From Pseudomonas moraviensis (GTDB lineage: Bacteria; Pseudomonadota; Gammaproteobacteria; Pseudomonadales; Pseudomonadaceae), in contig NZ_LT629788.1 in the NCBI RefSeq assembly GCF_900105805.1, positions 3,162,001-3,226,000 on the forward strand: a DNA stretch of 64,000 bases, in the 5' to 3' direction. The first letter of the stretch is position 1, and each line of letters starts with the position of its first letter. Below, piece after piece: positions 6,866 to 14,632 of this stretch. Made by a program: the position numbers and the translations under genes. Below the pieces are notes generated by a model. It searched no databases, was not told the origin of the DNA, and was given only the letters and a program-made list of their open reading frames with translations.

Positions 6866-7318
6866 ATGCGCAAGACTCTTATCGCTCTGATGTTCGCTGC
6901 CGCTCTGCCAACCGTGGCCATGGCCATGCCGCAGGATGGCGGTCCGCTGGGTGGTCCGCTTGATGGCCCGCGCCACGGCGGTCAGATGCACGGCGGCATG
7001 CACGGCAAAGGCCCGTACAGCCAGCTCGACCTGACCCGCGAACAGCGCGAGCAGATCCGCAAGATCATGGGCGAGCAGATGCATGAGCGTAAGCAGGTGG
7101 TCGACAAGTACCTGGAAAAACTCTCGCCGGCCGACCAGAAAGCCATGAAGGACGAGATCGCGGCCAACCACAAGAAAGCCGAATCCGATGTCCGCGCACT
7201 GCTGAAACCCGAGCAACAGAAGCAGTTCGACGAGATCCAGAAAAAACGCGCCGAACGCCGCGCCGAATGGGCCGAGTTCAAGGCCTGGAAAGCGCAGCAG
7301 GCACAAAAGGCGCAATAA
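6866..7318 (+). CDS. Spy/CpxP family periplasmic LTXXQ protein
   Basis: Spy/CpxP proteins are small helical periplasmic chaperones that damp the Cpx response or protect misfolded proteins. The 150-residue product has a Sec signal (MRKTLIALMFAAALPTVAMA), then a Gly/His/Met-rich segment (DGPRHGGQMHGGMHGKG, residues about 33-49) that could bind metal. A helical domain follows with the two signature motifs LTREQ and LKPEQ and a basic C-terminus. Start chosen at the ATG with AAGGAG 7 bp upstream. It lies between cpxR and cpxA, as in P. aeruginosa, and a tandem CpxR-like box precedes it, so it is probably both a target and a modulator of the system. The Met/His-rich stretch hints at copper or other metal sensing. 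Confidence 0.85.
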   Translation: MRKTLIALMFAAALPTVAMAMPQDGGPLGGPLDGPRHGGQMHGGMHGKGPYSQLDLTREQREQIRKIMGEQMHERKQVVDKYLEKLSPADQKAMKDEIAANHKKAESDVRALLKPEQQKQFDEIQKKRAERRAEWAEFKAWKAQQAQKAQ

Positions 7319-7334
7319 TGGCTTGAGCCTGGGC

Positions 7335-7364
7335 CCGACGACTCACATCGTCGGACCTGTTTTC
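7335..7364 (+). terminator. Weak intrinsic terminator after the CpxP-like gene
   Basis: A 7-bp stem CCGACGA/TCGTCGG with a 6-base loop is followed by ACCTGTTTT, 16 bp after the stop codon. The stem is short and the T-tract imperfect. Confidence 0.45.
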
Positions 7365-7375
7365 ATCGATCCAAA

Positions 7376-7465
7376 TGCAGGAGTGAGCCTGCTCGCGATA
7401 GCGGTGTGTCAGTTGACAGATTTTTGTCTGACCCACCGCTATCGCGAGCAGGCTCACTCCTACAG
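7376..7465. repeat. REP/REPIN palindromic element (GTAGGAGTGAGCC type)
   Basis: Facing copies of GAGTGAGCCTGCTCGCGATAGCGG surround a variable centre between the CpxP-like gene and cpxA. The left end reads TGCAGG instead of the usual TGTAGG. Confidence 0.85.
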
Positions 7466-7491
7466 GGTTTTGTGTTTTTTGAGGAGTTTCT

Positions 7492-8832
7492 GTGCGTTCA
7501 CTGTTCTGGCGGATTCTTGCGAGCTTCTGGCTGGCCATCGCTCTGGTAGCCGGGCTGTCGATCCTGCTTGGGCACATGCTCAATCAGGACGCGTGGATAC
7601 TCAGCCGCCATCCCGGCCTCAACACACTGGCGGCAGAATGGACGCAGACTTACGAAGGCCAGGGCGAAGAAGCGGCGCAGGACATCCTCGAACAACGCAA
7701 ACGCCAGTATCACATTGACGTTCAGGTGCTCAACGAAACCGGCGACCCGGTGGTGCGTGGCACCTTCCCGCGTCGCGCCGCCGCGTTCGAAGCGCGGCAG
7801 AACAACGACGATCGCCGTCTGCCGTGGCGGCGTCTGACTGACGAGATCACCAGTGAGAAAACCGGTGACACCTACCTGTTCATCTACCGCATCCCGCACC
7901 CGGAACTCGACGCCTGGCACCGCGAAAGCCTGCTCTGGCCGCTGAGTGCGCTGGGCATTGCACTGGTGGTGCTGACCCTGTTCAGTTTGCTGGTGACCTT
8001 CTCGATCACCCGCCCGCTCAGTCGCTTGCGTGGCGCGGTGCATGATCTGGGACAGACCACTTATCAGCAGAACAGCCTGGCAAAACTGGCCAACCGACGC
8101 GACGAATTCGGCGTGCTCGCCACCGATTTCAACCGCATGGGCGCACGTCTGCAAAGTCTCATTGGCAGTCAGCGGCAGTTGCTGCGCGATGTCTCCCATG
8201 AATTGCGCTCACCCCTGGCGCGCCTGCGTATTGCCTTGGCCTTGGCCGAGCGCGCCAATCCTGAAGAACGCGAGAAACTGTGGCCACGGCTGACCCGCGA
8301 ATGCGATCGGCTGGAGGCGTTGATCAGTGAAATCCTGGTGCTGGCGCGGGTCGATGCCGACAACGCCAGCGCTGAAGACGTGGATCTCAATGCGCTGCTC
8401 GCCACGCTGCAAAAGGATGCGCAGTTGAGCTCGCCCGAACAGACCGTGCGCCTGCAAGCCGAGCCGCAGCTGAATCTCAAAGGCTGGCCAACGATGATCG
8501 AACGCGCCGTGGATAATCTGCTGCGCAACGCCCAGCGCTTCAACCCCAGCGATCAGCCGATCGAACTGCAGGCCTCGCGGCAGGGTGAACGGATTGTCAT
8601 CAGCGTGCGCGACCACGGGCAGGGCGTGCAGGCGGAGCATCTGAGTCAGCTGGGCGAGCCGTTCTACCGAGCGCCGGGGCAGACGGCCGCCGGGCATGGC
8701 TTGGGACTGGCGATCGCCAAACGGGCGGCGGAACGGCATGGCGGCACGCTGACGCTGGCCAATCATGCGCAGGGCGGGTTTGTGGCGAGTCTGGAATTGC
8801 CCCTCGTACCGGGAGTCGTGGTCCAGCCCTGA
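7492..8832 (+). CDS. cpxA: CpxA-type sensor histidine kinase
   Basis: An inner-membrane histidine kinase, 446 residues. It has a transmembrane helix at about 7-28, a periplasmic sensor region of about 120 residues, a second helix near 149-171, and a HAMP domain up to about residue 225. The HisKA box LRDVSHELRSPLARLRIALA has His236. The catalytic domain shows the N box (DNLLRNAQRF), G1 (VRDHGQGV) and G2 (GHGLGLAIAKRAAERHGG). It starts with GTG after a strong GAGGAG. It is the expected partner of the response regulator at 4046; the PAAR operon and the CpxP-like gene lie between them. The REP element just upstream may separate its expression from the CpxP-like gene. Confidence 0.88.
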   Translation: MRSLFWRILASFWLAIALVAGLSILLGHMLNQDAWILSRHPGLNTLAAEWTQTYEGQGEEAAQDILEQRKRQYHIDVQVLNETGDPVVRGTFPRRAAAFEARQNNDDRRLPWRRLTDEITSEKTGDTYLFIYRIPHPELDAWHRESLLWPLSALGIALVVLTLFSLLVTFSITRPLSRLRGAVHDLGQTTYQQNSLAKLANRRDEFGVLATDFNRMGARLQSLIGSQRQLLRDVSHELRSPLARLRIALALAERANPEEREKLWPRLTRECDRLEALISEILVLARVDADNASAEDVDLNALLATLQKDAQLSSPEQTVRLQAEPQLNLKGWPTMIERAVDNLLRNAQRFNPSDQPIELQASRQGERIVISVRDHGQGVQAEHLSQLGEPFYRAPGQTAAGHGLGLAIAKRAAERHGGTLTLANHAQGGFVASLELPLVPGVVVQP

Positions 8833-8835
8833 AAA

Positions 8836-9235
8836 GCCCCTCACCCCAGCCCTCTCCCCGAGGGAGAGGGAGCTGACCGAGGTGTCTGGCGTGATGCATC
8901 GACGTGAAAGACCGGGTCGATTATGGATTCGCAGAAACACCACGTCCGGCATTTGAGGCGAATCTGGATCCAGCGAAGGCGGCTCAGGTCGGTGTAATTC
9001 CAAAGCATCCCCCAATCAGTTCCCTCTCCCCGAGGGAGAGGGAGCTGACCGAGGTGTCTGGCGTGATGCATCGACGTGGAAGACCGGGTCGATTATGGAT
9101 TCGCAGAAACACCACGTCCGGCATTTGAGGCGAATCTGGATCCAGCGAAGGCGGCTCAGGTCGGTGTAATTCCAAAGCATCCCCCAATCAGTTCCCTCTC
9201 CCTCCGGGAGAGGGCTAGGGTGAGGGGCTTTTGAT
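8836..9235. repeat. 172-bp direct tandem repeat bounded by inverted ends
   Basis: The 405-bp gap between cpxA and the nitroreductase gene contains no gene. It holds two almost identical 172-bp units (about 8851-9022 and 9023-9194, each starting CCTCTCCCCGAGGGAGAGGG) plus the beginning of a third. The left end AAAAGCCCCTCACCC is mirrored at the right by GGGTGAGGGGCTTTT. The units carry their own internal palindrome. A degenerate relative sits at 20672-20855. Confidence 0.85.
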
Positions 9236-9237
9236 CT

Positions 9238-9804
9238 TCAGGCCTTACCGGGCCAGGCGCTGACGAACTCAGCCAGATCGACCTTCTCTGCCACGCGCGG
9301 CTCTTTCTGCGGCGTACCAAGGTAGAGGAACGCAATGACTTCCTCGCCTTCTACCAGCCCCAAACCTTCGGCAACATGCTTCGAATACGCCAGATCCCCG
9401 GTGCGCCACACCGCACCAATCCCCTGTGCATACGCCGCCAGCAGAATGCCGTGGGCGGCGCAGCCCGCCGTGAGCAATTGCTCAGCCTTCGGATATTTCA
9501 CGTGTTCCTGCAGTTTCGCGATCACCACAACCACCAGCGGCGCGCGCAACGGGCCATTGCGGGCCTTGTCGATCATCGCTTCAGTGACTTCGCCGCCCTG
9601 CTGGCGGGCCGCCTCGGCCAGCAGCTCGCCCATTTGCTCACGTGCCGCGCCTTCGACGGTCAAAAAGCGGTACGGCTGCAGATGCCCGTGATCAGGGGCG
9701 CGCAACGCTGCGCCGAACAGGGCTTCGCGCTGCTCGGCAGTGGGGGCCGGTTCGACCAGTCGGGGTACGGAAACACGGTTGAGCAACGCGTCGAGAGCCT
9801 GCAT
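9238..9804 (-). CDS. YdjA-type NAD(P)H nitroreductase
   Basis: A small FMN-dependent oxidoreductase of the nitroreductase fold, 188 residues, closest in length and motifs to E. coli YdjA. Such enzymes reduce nitroaromatics or enones in vitro; the physiological substrate is unknown. Seen are the N-terminal flavin site (ALRAPDHGHLQPYRFLTVEG), KLQEHVKYPKAEQLLTAGCA in the middle, and the C-terminal GLVEGEEVIAFLYLGTP. It is cytoplasmic with no signal. It is divergent from trkH, with about 120 bp shared upstream region, and its 3' end meets the 172-bp repeat. Confidence 0.88.
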   Translation of the reverse strand: MQALDALLNRVSVPRLVEPAPTAEQREALFGAALRAPDHGHLQPYRFLTVEGAAREQMGELLAEAARQQGGEVTEAMIDKARNGPLRAPLVVVVIAKLQEHVKYPKAEQLLTAGCAAHGILLAAYAQGIGAVWRTGDLAYSKHVAEGLGLVEGEEVIAFLYLGTPQKEPRVAEKVDLAEFVSAWPGKA

Positions 9805-9864
9805 CGGCCACCTCCTTTGAAAAATGTGCGGCTATTCTAGCTGCAACTGCACAACGCCTGCCGG

Positions 9865-9892
9865 TTTACATGCCTTGCCCCGCAGGTAGAAT
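9865..9892 (+). promoter_or_regulatory. Sigma-70-type promoter for trkH
   Basis: TTTACA (9865-9870) and TAGAAT (9887-9892) are spaced by 16 bp and end 33 bp before the trkH start codon. Confidence 0.5.
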
Positions 9893-9925
9893 GGCGCCCT
9901 TCTTCCACCAGCCCGAGCGGATTTC

Positions 9926-11380
9926 ATGGCGTTGCCGACCTTACGGACCATTGGTTTCATCATCGGCATTTTCCTGATCACCCTGGCTGTGGCGATGGTC
10001 GTGCCGATGGCCACGCTGGTGATTTTCGAGCGCACCAGCGACCTGCCGTCCTTTCTCTGGGCGAGCATGATCACCTTCGTCGCCGGCCTCGCGCTGGTGA
10101 TTCCCGGTCGACCGGAACACGTGCATCTGCGCCCGCGGGACATGTATCTGCTGACGGTCAGCAGCTGGTTGGTGGTGTGCATTTTCGCTGCGCTGCCGTT
10201 TCTGCTGACCCAGCACATCAGCTACACCGACTCGTTTTTCGAAAGCATGTCCGGCATTACCGCCACCGGTTCCACCGTGCTCAATCATCTGGACAGCATG
10301 TCCCCGGGCATCCTGATGTGGCGCTCGATGCTGCACTGGATCGGCGGCATCGGCTTTATCGGTATGGCGGTGGCGATTCTGCCGCTGCTGCGCATCGGTG
10401 GCATGCGCCTGTTCCAGACCGAATCTTCCGACCGCTCGGAAAAGGTCATGCCGCGTTCGCACATGGTGGCGCGGCTGATCGTGGCGGCCTATGTCGGCAT
10501 CACCATTCTCGGCAGCCTGGCGTTCTGGTGGGCCGGGATGAGTCCGTTCGATGCGATCAACCACGCAATGTCGGCGATTTCCACCGGTGGTTTTTCGACC
10601 TCCGACCAGTCGCTGGCGAAGTGGACGCAACCGGCGGTGCACTGGGTGGCGATCGTCATCATGATCCTCGGCAGCCTGCCGTTCACCCTGTACGTCGCCA
10701 CGCTGCGCGGCAATCGCAAGGCGTTGATCCGTGATCAACAGGTGCAGGGCTTGCTGGCGATGTTGCTGGTGACCTGGCTGGTGCTCGGCACCTGGTACTG
10801 GTGGACCACCAAGCTGCATTGGCTGGAAGCACTGCGGCATGTGGCGCTGAACGTGACCTCGGTGGTCACCACCACTGGTTTTGCCTTGGGTGACTACAGC
10901 TTGTGGGGCAACTTCTCGCTGATGCTGTTTTTCTATCTGGGCTTTGTCGGCGGCTGTTCCGGCTCGACGGCAGGCGGAATCAAGATTTTCCGTTTCCAGG
11001 TCGCCTACATCCTGCTCAAGGCCAACCTTAATCAGCTGATCCACCCGCGCGCAGTGATCAAGCAGAAGTACAACGGTCACCGCCTCGACGAAGAAATCGT
11101 CCGCTCGATCCTGACCTTCTCGTTTTTCTTCGCCATCACCATCTGCGTGATCGCCCTGCTGCTGTCGCTCTTGGGTGTCGACTGGATGACCGCGCTGACC
11201 GGTGCCGCCAGCACCGTGTCTGGCGTCGGTCCGGGGCTGGGCGAAACCATCGGCCCGGCGGGCAACTTCGCCACCCTGCCGGATGCGGCCAAGTGGATTC
11301 TGTCGTTCGGCATGCTGCTCGGCCGACTGGAGATCATTACTGTGTTTGTGCTGTGTATTCCGGCGTTCTGGCGTCACTGA
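9926..11380 (+). CDS. trkH: Trk potassium uptake system membrane subunit TrkH
   Basis: TrkH is the K+-translocating membrane subunit of the Trk uptake system and works with cytoplasmic TrkA, which gates it by NAD(H)/ATP. The 484-residue protein has about ten membrane helices and four pore-loop repeats. Selectivity-filter Gly regions can be seen in SGITATGSTVLNH, SAISTGGFSTSDQ, SVVTTTGFALGDY and STVSGVGPGLGET. WIGGIGFIGMAVAILPLL and GGCSGSTAGGIKIFRF are further family hallmarks. Length is standard. The 3' end overlaps the end of the convergent AraC-type gene by 44 bp, so the two transcripts are antisense to each other there. Confidence 0.93.
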   Translation: MALPTLRTIGFIIGIFLITLAVAMVVPMATLVIFERTSDLPSFLWASMITFVAGLALVIPGRPEHVHLRPRDMYLLTVSSWLVVCIFAALPFLLTQHISYTDSFFESMSGITATGSTVLNHLDSMSPGILMWRSMLHWIGGIGFIGMAVAILPLLRIGGMRLFQTESSDRSEKVMPRSHMVARLIVAAYVGITILGSLAFWWAGMSPFDAINHAMSAISTGGFSTSDQSLAKWTQPAVHWVAIVIMILGSLPFTLYVATLRGNRKALIRDQQVQGLLAMLLVTWLVLGTWYWWTTKLHWLEALRHVALNVTSVVTTTGFALGDYSLWGNFSLMLFFYLGFVGGCSGSTAGGIKIFRFQVAYILLKANLNQLIHPRAVIKQKYNGHRLDEEIVRSILTFSFFFAITICVIALLLSLLGVDWMTALTGAASTVSGVGPGLGETIGPAGNFATLPDAAKWILSFGMLLGRLEIITVFVLCIPAFWRH

Positions 11381-12398
11381 CCGGGCTCGGTGCCTGTAGC
11401 AACCGCGCCCGGTAGTCGCCGGGCGTGGTGTCGAACCAGCGACGGAAAGCGCGGAAGAAATTGCTCGGATCGGCAAAGCCCAACAGGTAAGCAATCTCCA
11501 ACAGGGTCATGCTCGGTTGCGCCAGATACTGCTCGGCGAGTTCGCGGCGAGTGTCATCGAGCAACTGCTGGAAACTGGTGCCCTCCTCCTGCAAACGACG
11601 CTGCAAAGTACGCTGCGACAGGTGCAAGGTCTGCGCCACGGTGTCGCGTTTGGGCTCGCCCTGAGGCAGCAAGCGGCACAGCACCTGCCGCGCCCGATGT
11701 GTCACGCGACTCTCGGAAAACCGCGCCAGATACTCCCCGGCAAACCGGTCATGCAACAGCGCCATGGCTTCGTTGGCGGTTGGCAGCGGCGCCTCCATAT
11801 CGGCACGTTCGAAGATCAACGCATCGTAAGGCGCACCGAACACCAGTGGCGCGTGGAAGGCTTCTTTGTAAGGTTGCAGATTGGCAGGCTGATTGCCCTG
11901 GATCAGCACTTTGAGCGGATGCAGCGGGCGCCCGGTCAGCCAGCCGCACAGCGCCAGTGCGCAGGCCAGTGACGCTTCGGCACTCTGCCGGGTCGGCGGC
12001 AGATGATCGCCGTGCACGGTGAGGATCAGCGCGTACCCCTCATCGAGCAGGCGAAAACTCAGGTCGGCGCTTTCGGCAATGATGCGTTGATAGCGCACCA
12101 GGCGCTGGAAGCCTTCCGCCAGCGTATTGCTCGACATCAGTGCGTAGCCGGCGACATGAAACGAGGCCGGGCGCACCACTTTGCCCATGTTCAGGCCGAT
12201 CGCCGGGTTGCCGGAGACCTCCACAGCGCGCTGCCAGAGCCGGGTCATGGAGTCCTGCGGGAAACGCGCATCCGGATCGTCGAGGGCACTGAAATCCAGC
12301 CCCAGTTGCTTGAACAGAACCCGGCAATCCAGGCCGTCCATTTCCAGTGCTTTGACTATCCCCATCGCCCAGCTTGCAGAGGTCGTTCGTTCGCTCAT
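11337..12398 (-). CDS. AraC-family transcriptional regulator (OruR/ArgR-like N-terminal arabinose-binding domain type)
   Basis: A cytoplasmic DNA-binding regulator of 353 residues. The first 200 residues form the ligand-binding domain of the AraC 'type 2' class (GLDFSALDDPDARFPQDSMT, then RPASFHVAGYALMSSNTLAE), and the last 100 the double helix-turn-helix. In the latter VAQTLHLSQRTLQRRLQEEG and IAYLLGFADPSNFFRAFRRW are the two recognition regions. I used the ATG at 12398 (MSERTTSASW), because the frame upstream of it has no family similarity. The effector molecule and targets cannot be read from the sequence. Its last 44 bp lie under the trkH coding end, an unusual convergent overlap. Confidence 0.85.
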   Translation of the reverse strand: MSERTTSASWAMGIVKALEMDGLDCRVLFKQLGLDFSALDDPDARFPQDSMTRLWQRAVEVSGNPAIGLNMGKVVRPASFHVAGYALMSSNTLAEGFQRLVRYQRIIAESADLSFRLLDEGYALILTVHGDHLPPTRQSAEASLACALALCGWLTGRPLHPLKVLIQGNQPANLQPYKEAFHAPLVFGAPYDALIFERADMEAPLPTANEAMALLHDRFAGEYLARFSESRVTHRARQVLCRLLPQGEPKRDTVAQTLHLSQRTLQRRLQEEGTSFQQLLDDTRRELAEQYLAQPSMTLLEIAYLLGFADPSNFFRAFRRWFDTTPGDYRARLLQAPSPVSDARTPEYTAQTQ

Positions 12399-12563
12399 GG
12401 TTGTTATTCTTTTACATGACGGGCTGCAGGTGACCGCCCTATTTGCGAAGGATACTAAAGTGGCGCCGATTGTCACTGGCCCACGCCAATGATCACTCTA
12501 GACTCAAATAAGCTCCCCGCCGAACAACTTGTCGCCAGAATATTCACCACAGAGATAGCGGTC

Positions 12564-12875
12564 GTGGAAAACATCAAGCGGTTCAACAGCTTCGCCGAGT
12601 TCTACCCGTATTACCTCGCCGAGCACAGCAACAGCACCTGCCGTCGCCTGCATTTCATCGGCACCTCTCTGGTCATCTTCATTCTCGCCCTGAGCATCGC
12701 CAAGGGCGCGTGGCTGCTGTTGCTGGCGTTGCCGCTGGCCGGTTACAGCTTTGCCTGGATCGGCCATTTCTTTTTCGAGAAGAACCGCCCGGCGACCTTT
12801 CAGCACCCGCTGTACAGCCTGCTCGGCGATTTCGTCATGTACCGCGACATGATTCTCGGTCGCGTGGCGTTCTGA
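12564..12875 (+). CDS. Mpo1-like (DUF962) membrane protein
   Basis: A 103-residue inner-membrane protein of the DUF962/Mpo1-like family, whose yeast member is an iron-dependent 2-hydroxy fatty acid dioxygenase. Activity in bacteria is unproven. Visible are the conserved YYLAEHSNSTCRRLHFIGT and GHFFFEKNRPATFQHPLYSL stretches that provide the histidine ligands, and two hydrophobic segments between them. The GTG at 12564 gives the normal start (MENIKRFNSFAEFYPYYLAE). The downstream HD-domain gene starts 14 bp after the stop, so they are one unit. Confidence 0.82.
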   Translation: MENIKRFNSFAEFYPYYLAEHSNSTCRRLHFIGTSLVIFILALSIAKGAWLLLLALPLAGYSFAWIGHFFFEKNRPATFQHPLYSLLGDFVMYRDMILGRVAF

Positions 12876-12889
12876 ATGAGGGTCTGCCA

Positions 12890-13480
12890 ATGAATGCCCA
12901 TGCTCACTTCACCCATATGCAGGACGGCACCCAGGAAGACTGGGCGATCATCGCCGCCGATTTCAGTGCCTATGCCAAGCAACTGCCGTCGCGGATCCTT
13001 GCGCATTTGAAACTGCTCGAAGGCGACTTCGGCGGTTTCCCGGTGGATCGCCTGACCCACTCGCTGCAAACCGCGACCCGTGCCTTTCGCGACGGGCGTG
13101 ATGAGGAATACGTGGTGTGTGCACTGTTGCATGACATTGGTGACACCCTCGGCTCGTACAATCATCCAGACATCGCCGCAGCGATTCTGAAGCCGTTCGT
13201 CAGTGCGGAAAACCTGTGGATGGTGGAGAAACACGGGATCTTTCAGGGCTATTACTTCTTTCATCACCTGGGCATGGATCGACACCTGCGCGAGCAGTTC
13301 AAGGACCATCCGCAGTTCCACGCCACCGCCGAATTCTGCGCCAAATACGACGCGGCGGCGTTTGATCCGGGGTACGACACGTTGCCGCTGAGTTTCTTCG
13401 AGCCGATGATGGAGCGGCTGTTTGCCCAGCCAAAGAACTCGATTTACAAGGCTGCGATGCAAGAACATAGCCCAGCCTGA
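12890..13480 (+). CDS. HD-domain phosphohydrolase-like protein
   Basis: A 196-residue cytoplasmic protein of the HD superfamily. The metal-binding pattern appears as HSLQTATRAFRDG, then VCALLHDIGDTLGSYNHPDI, with the HD pair in LLHDIGD, followed by VEKHGIFQGYYFFHHLGMD with further His residues. Members of this subfamily are often annotated as metal-dependent phosphohydrolases or inositol-oxygenase-like enzymes; the substrate is unknown. It has a GAGGGT ribosome site and follows the Mpo1-like gene by 14 bp, so both are probably co-expressed. A REP element follows the stop. Confidence 0.78.
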   Translation: MNAHAHFTHMQDGTQEDWAIIAADFSAYAKQLPSRILAHLKLLEGDFGGFPVDRLTHSLQTATRAFRDGRDEEYVVCALLHDIGDTLGSYNHPDIAAAILKPFVSAENLWMVEKHGIFQGYYFFHHLGMDRHLREQFKDHPQFHATAEFCAKYDAAAFDPGYDTLPLSFFEPMMERLFAQPKNSIYKAAMQEHSPA

Positions 13481-13487
13481 AAACACC

Positions 13488-13575
13488 TGTGGGAGCGAGC
13501 CTGCTCGCGAAAGCGCTGTATCAGGCACAGAAGTTTTGTCTGACACTACGCCTTCGCGAGCAGGCTCGCTCCCAC
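13488..13575. repeat. REP/REPIN palindromic element (TGTGGGAGCGAGCC type)
   Basis: Facing copies of TGTGGGAGCGAGCCTGCTCG around a variable centre. It sits between convergent gene ends, where it could also serve as a transcription barrier. Confidence 0.85.
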
Positions 13576-13591
13576 AGGGTTTCTCTTTCGC

Positions 13592-14407
13592 TCAGGCGAT
13601 CTCGGCAACTTTGGCAGCTTTTAATTCCGCCTCCCGCGCCTGGGCATCCGCCAGCCGATACAGCTCGATCGTGCCGTCCCAATGCTCGATCAACGCCGTG
13701 CACGATTCAACCCAATCGCCGCAATTGAGGTAATCCACCTCGCCGACCTTGCGAATCTCGGCATGATGGATATGTCCGCAGACCACGCCATGCAATTCGC
13801 GCTTCACACATTCGTGCGCAATGGCTTCTTCAAAGTCGCTGATGAAACTGACGGCGGTCTTCACCTTGTGCTTCAGATACGCCGACAGCGACCAGTAACC
13901 ATAGCCATAACGGGCGCGCCAGTGATTGAGCCAACGGTTGAGGGTCAGGGTGAATTCGTAGGCCGAGTCACCGAGAAAGGCCAGCCAGCGGTGATAGCGA
14001 GTGATCACATCGAACTGATCGCCGTGAATCACCAGCAAATGTCGACCATCGGCGGTGACATGCACCGCCTCGTCGACCAACTGGATATTGCCCAGAATCA
14101 GCTTCGAATAGCGCCGCAGAAATTCGTCATGGTTGCCGGTGACGTAAATCACCTCGGTGCCGCGCTTGCTCATGGTCAGCAGCCGGCGGATGACGTTGGT
14201 GTGCGCTTGCGGCCAGTACATGCCGCCGCGCAGTTTCCAGCCGTCGATAATGTCACCGACCAGATAAATCTTGTCGGCGTGGTAGCCCTTGAGGAATTGC
14301 GACAAATGCTCGGCCTGACAATCCCGCGTGCCCAAGTGCACATCGGAGATCCACAGGGTTCGCACCCGTTGTTTGCGACTGGGTCTGGCGAGCTCGGCGC
14401 TGGTCAT
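13592..14407 (-). CDS. LpxH-like metallophosphoesterase (UDP-2,3-diacylglucosamine diphosphatase family)
   Basis: A calcineurin-like phosphoesterase of 271 residues. All metal-binding motifs are present in order: SDVHLGTRD, GDIIDGWKL, VTGNHDEF, VIHGDQFD and CGHIHHAEI. This arrangement is shared with LpxH, which splits UDP-2,3-diacylglucosamine in lipid A synthesis. This longer form with the LNRWLNHWRARYGYGYWSLS insert and the basic N-terminus (RPSRKQRVRTLW) is the 'LpxH2-like' type usually found as an extra paralog. The true substrate is therefore open. Start taken at the ATG at 14407; a longer frame upstream lacks similarity. Confidence 0.82.
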   Translation of the reverse strand: MTSAELARPSRKQRVRTLWISDVHLGTRDCQAEHLSQFLKGYHADKIYLVGDIIDGWKLRGGMYWPQAHTNVIRRLLTMSKRGTEVIYVTGNHDEFLRRYSKLILGNIQLVDEAVHVTADGRHLLVIHGDQFDVITRYHRWLAFLGDSAYEFTLTLNRWLNHWRARYGYGYWSLSAYLKHKVKTAVSFISDFEEAIAHECVKRELHGVVCGHIHHAEIRKVGEVDYLNCGDWVESCTALIEHWDGTIELYRLADAQAREAELKAAKVAEIA

Positions 14408-14533
14408 GGGCAACCCTCTGCGATGTTTTCGCCAGCTTGCGCGCGCACCGTTAATCGACCGTGACAGATGCGCGTCAGTCGTGTGACAGCAGTTGTCTTC
14501 AACTGATTGACGAATCGGACGACAGACGCGACG

Positions 14534-14563
14534 GCGCCAGCCCTTTAGACTGGCGCTCTTTTG
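14534..14563 (+). terminator. Orphan intrinsic-terminator-like hairpin on the plus strand
   Basis: GCGCCAG/CTGGCGC with a 9-base loop is followed by TCTTTT, but no plus-strand gene ends upstream of it. It could end an unannotated small RNA or act as a leader attenuator of the downstream EamA gene. Confidence 0.35.
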
Positions 14564-14565
14564 AT

Positions 14566-14597
14566 GATCGTTCCCACGCTCCTGCGTGGGAACGATC
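14566..14597. repeat. Perfect 14-bp inverted repeat of a dispersed family
   Basis: GATCGTTCCCACGC and its exact reverse complement flank the loop TCCT. A degenerate copy occurs at about 45801-45833, so it is a dispersed element rather than a unique operator. Confidence 0.7.
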
Positions 14598-14632
14598 AAT
14601 TACAGAAAATTGTGTCTGGATTAAGGATTGCA

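Noticed and set aside
9941..11494. 517-codon open frame on the minus strand across trkH
   Set aside because: It is antisense to a clear TrkH and has the His/Gln/Arg-rich composition of a high-GC shadow frame.
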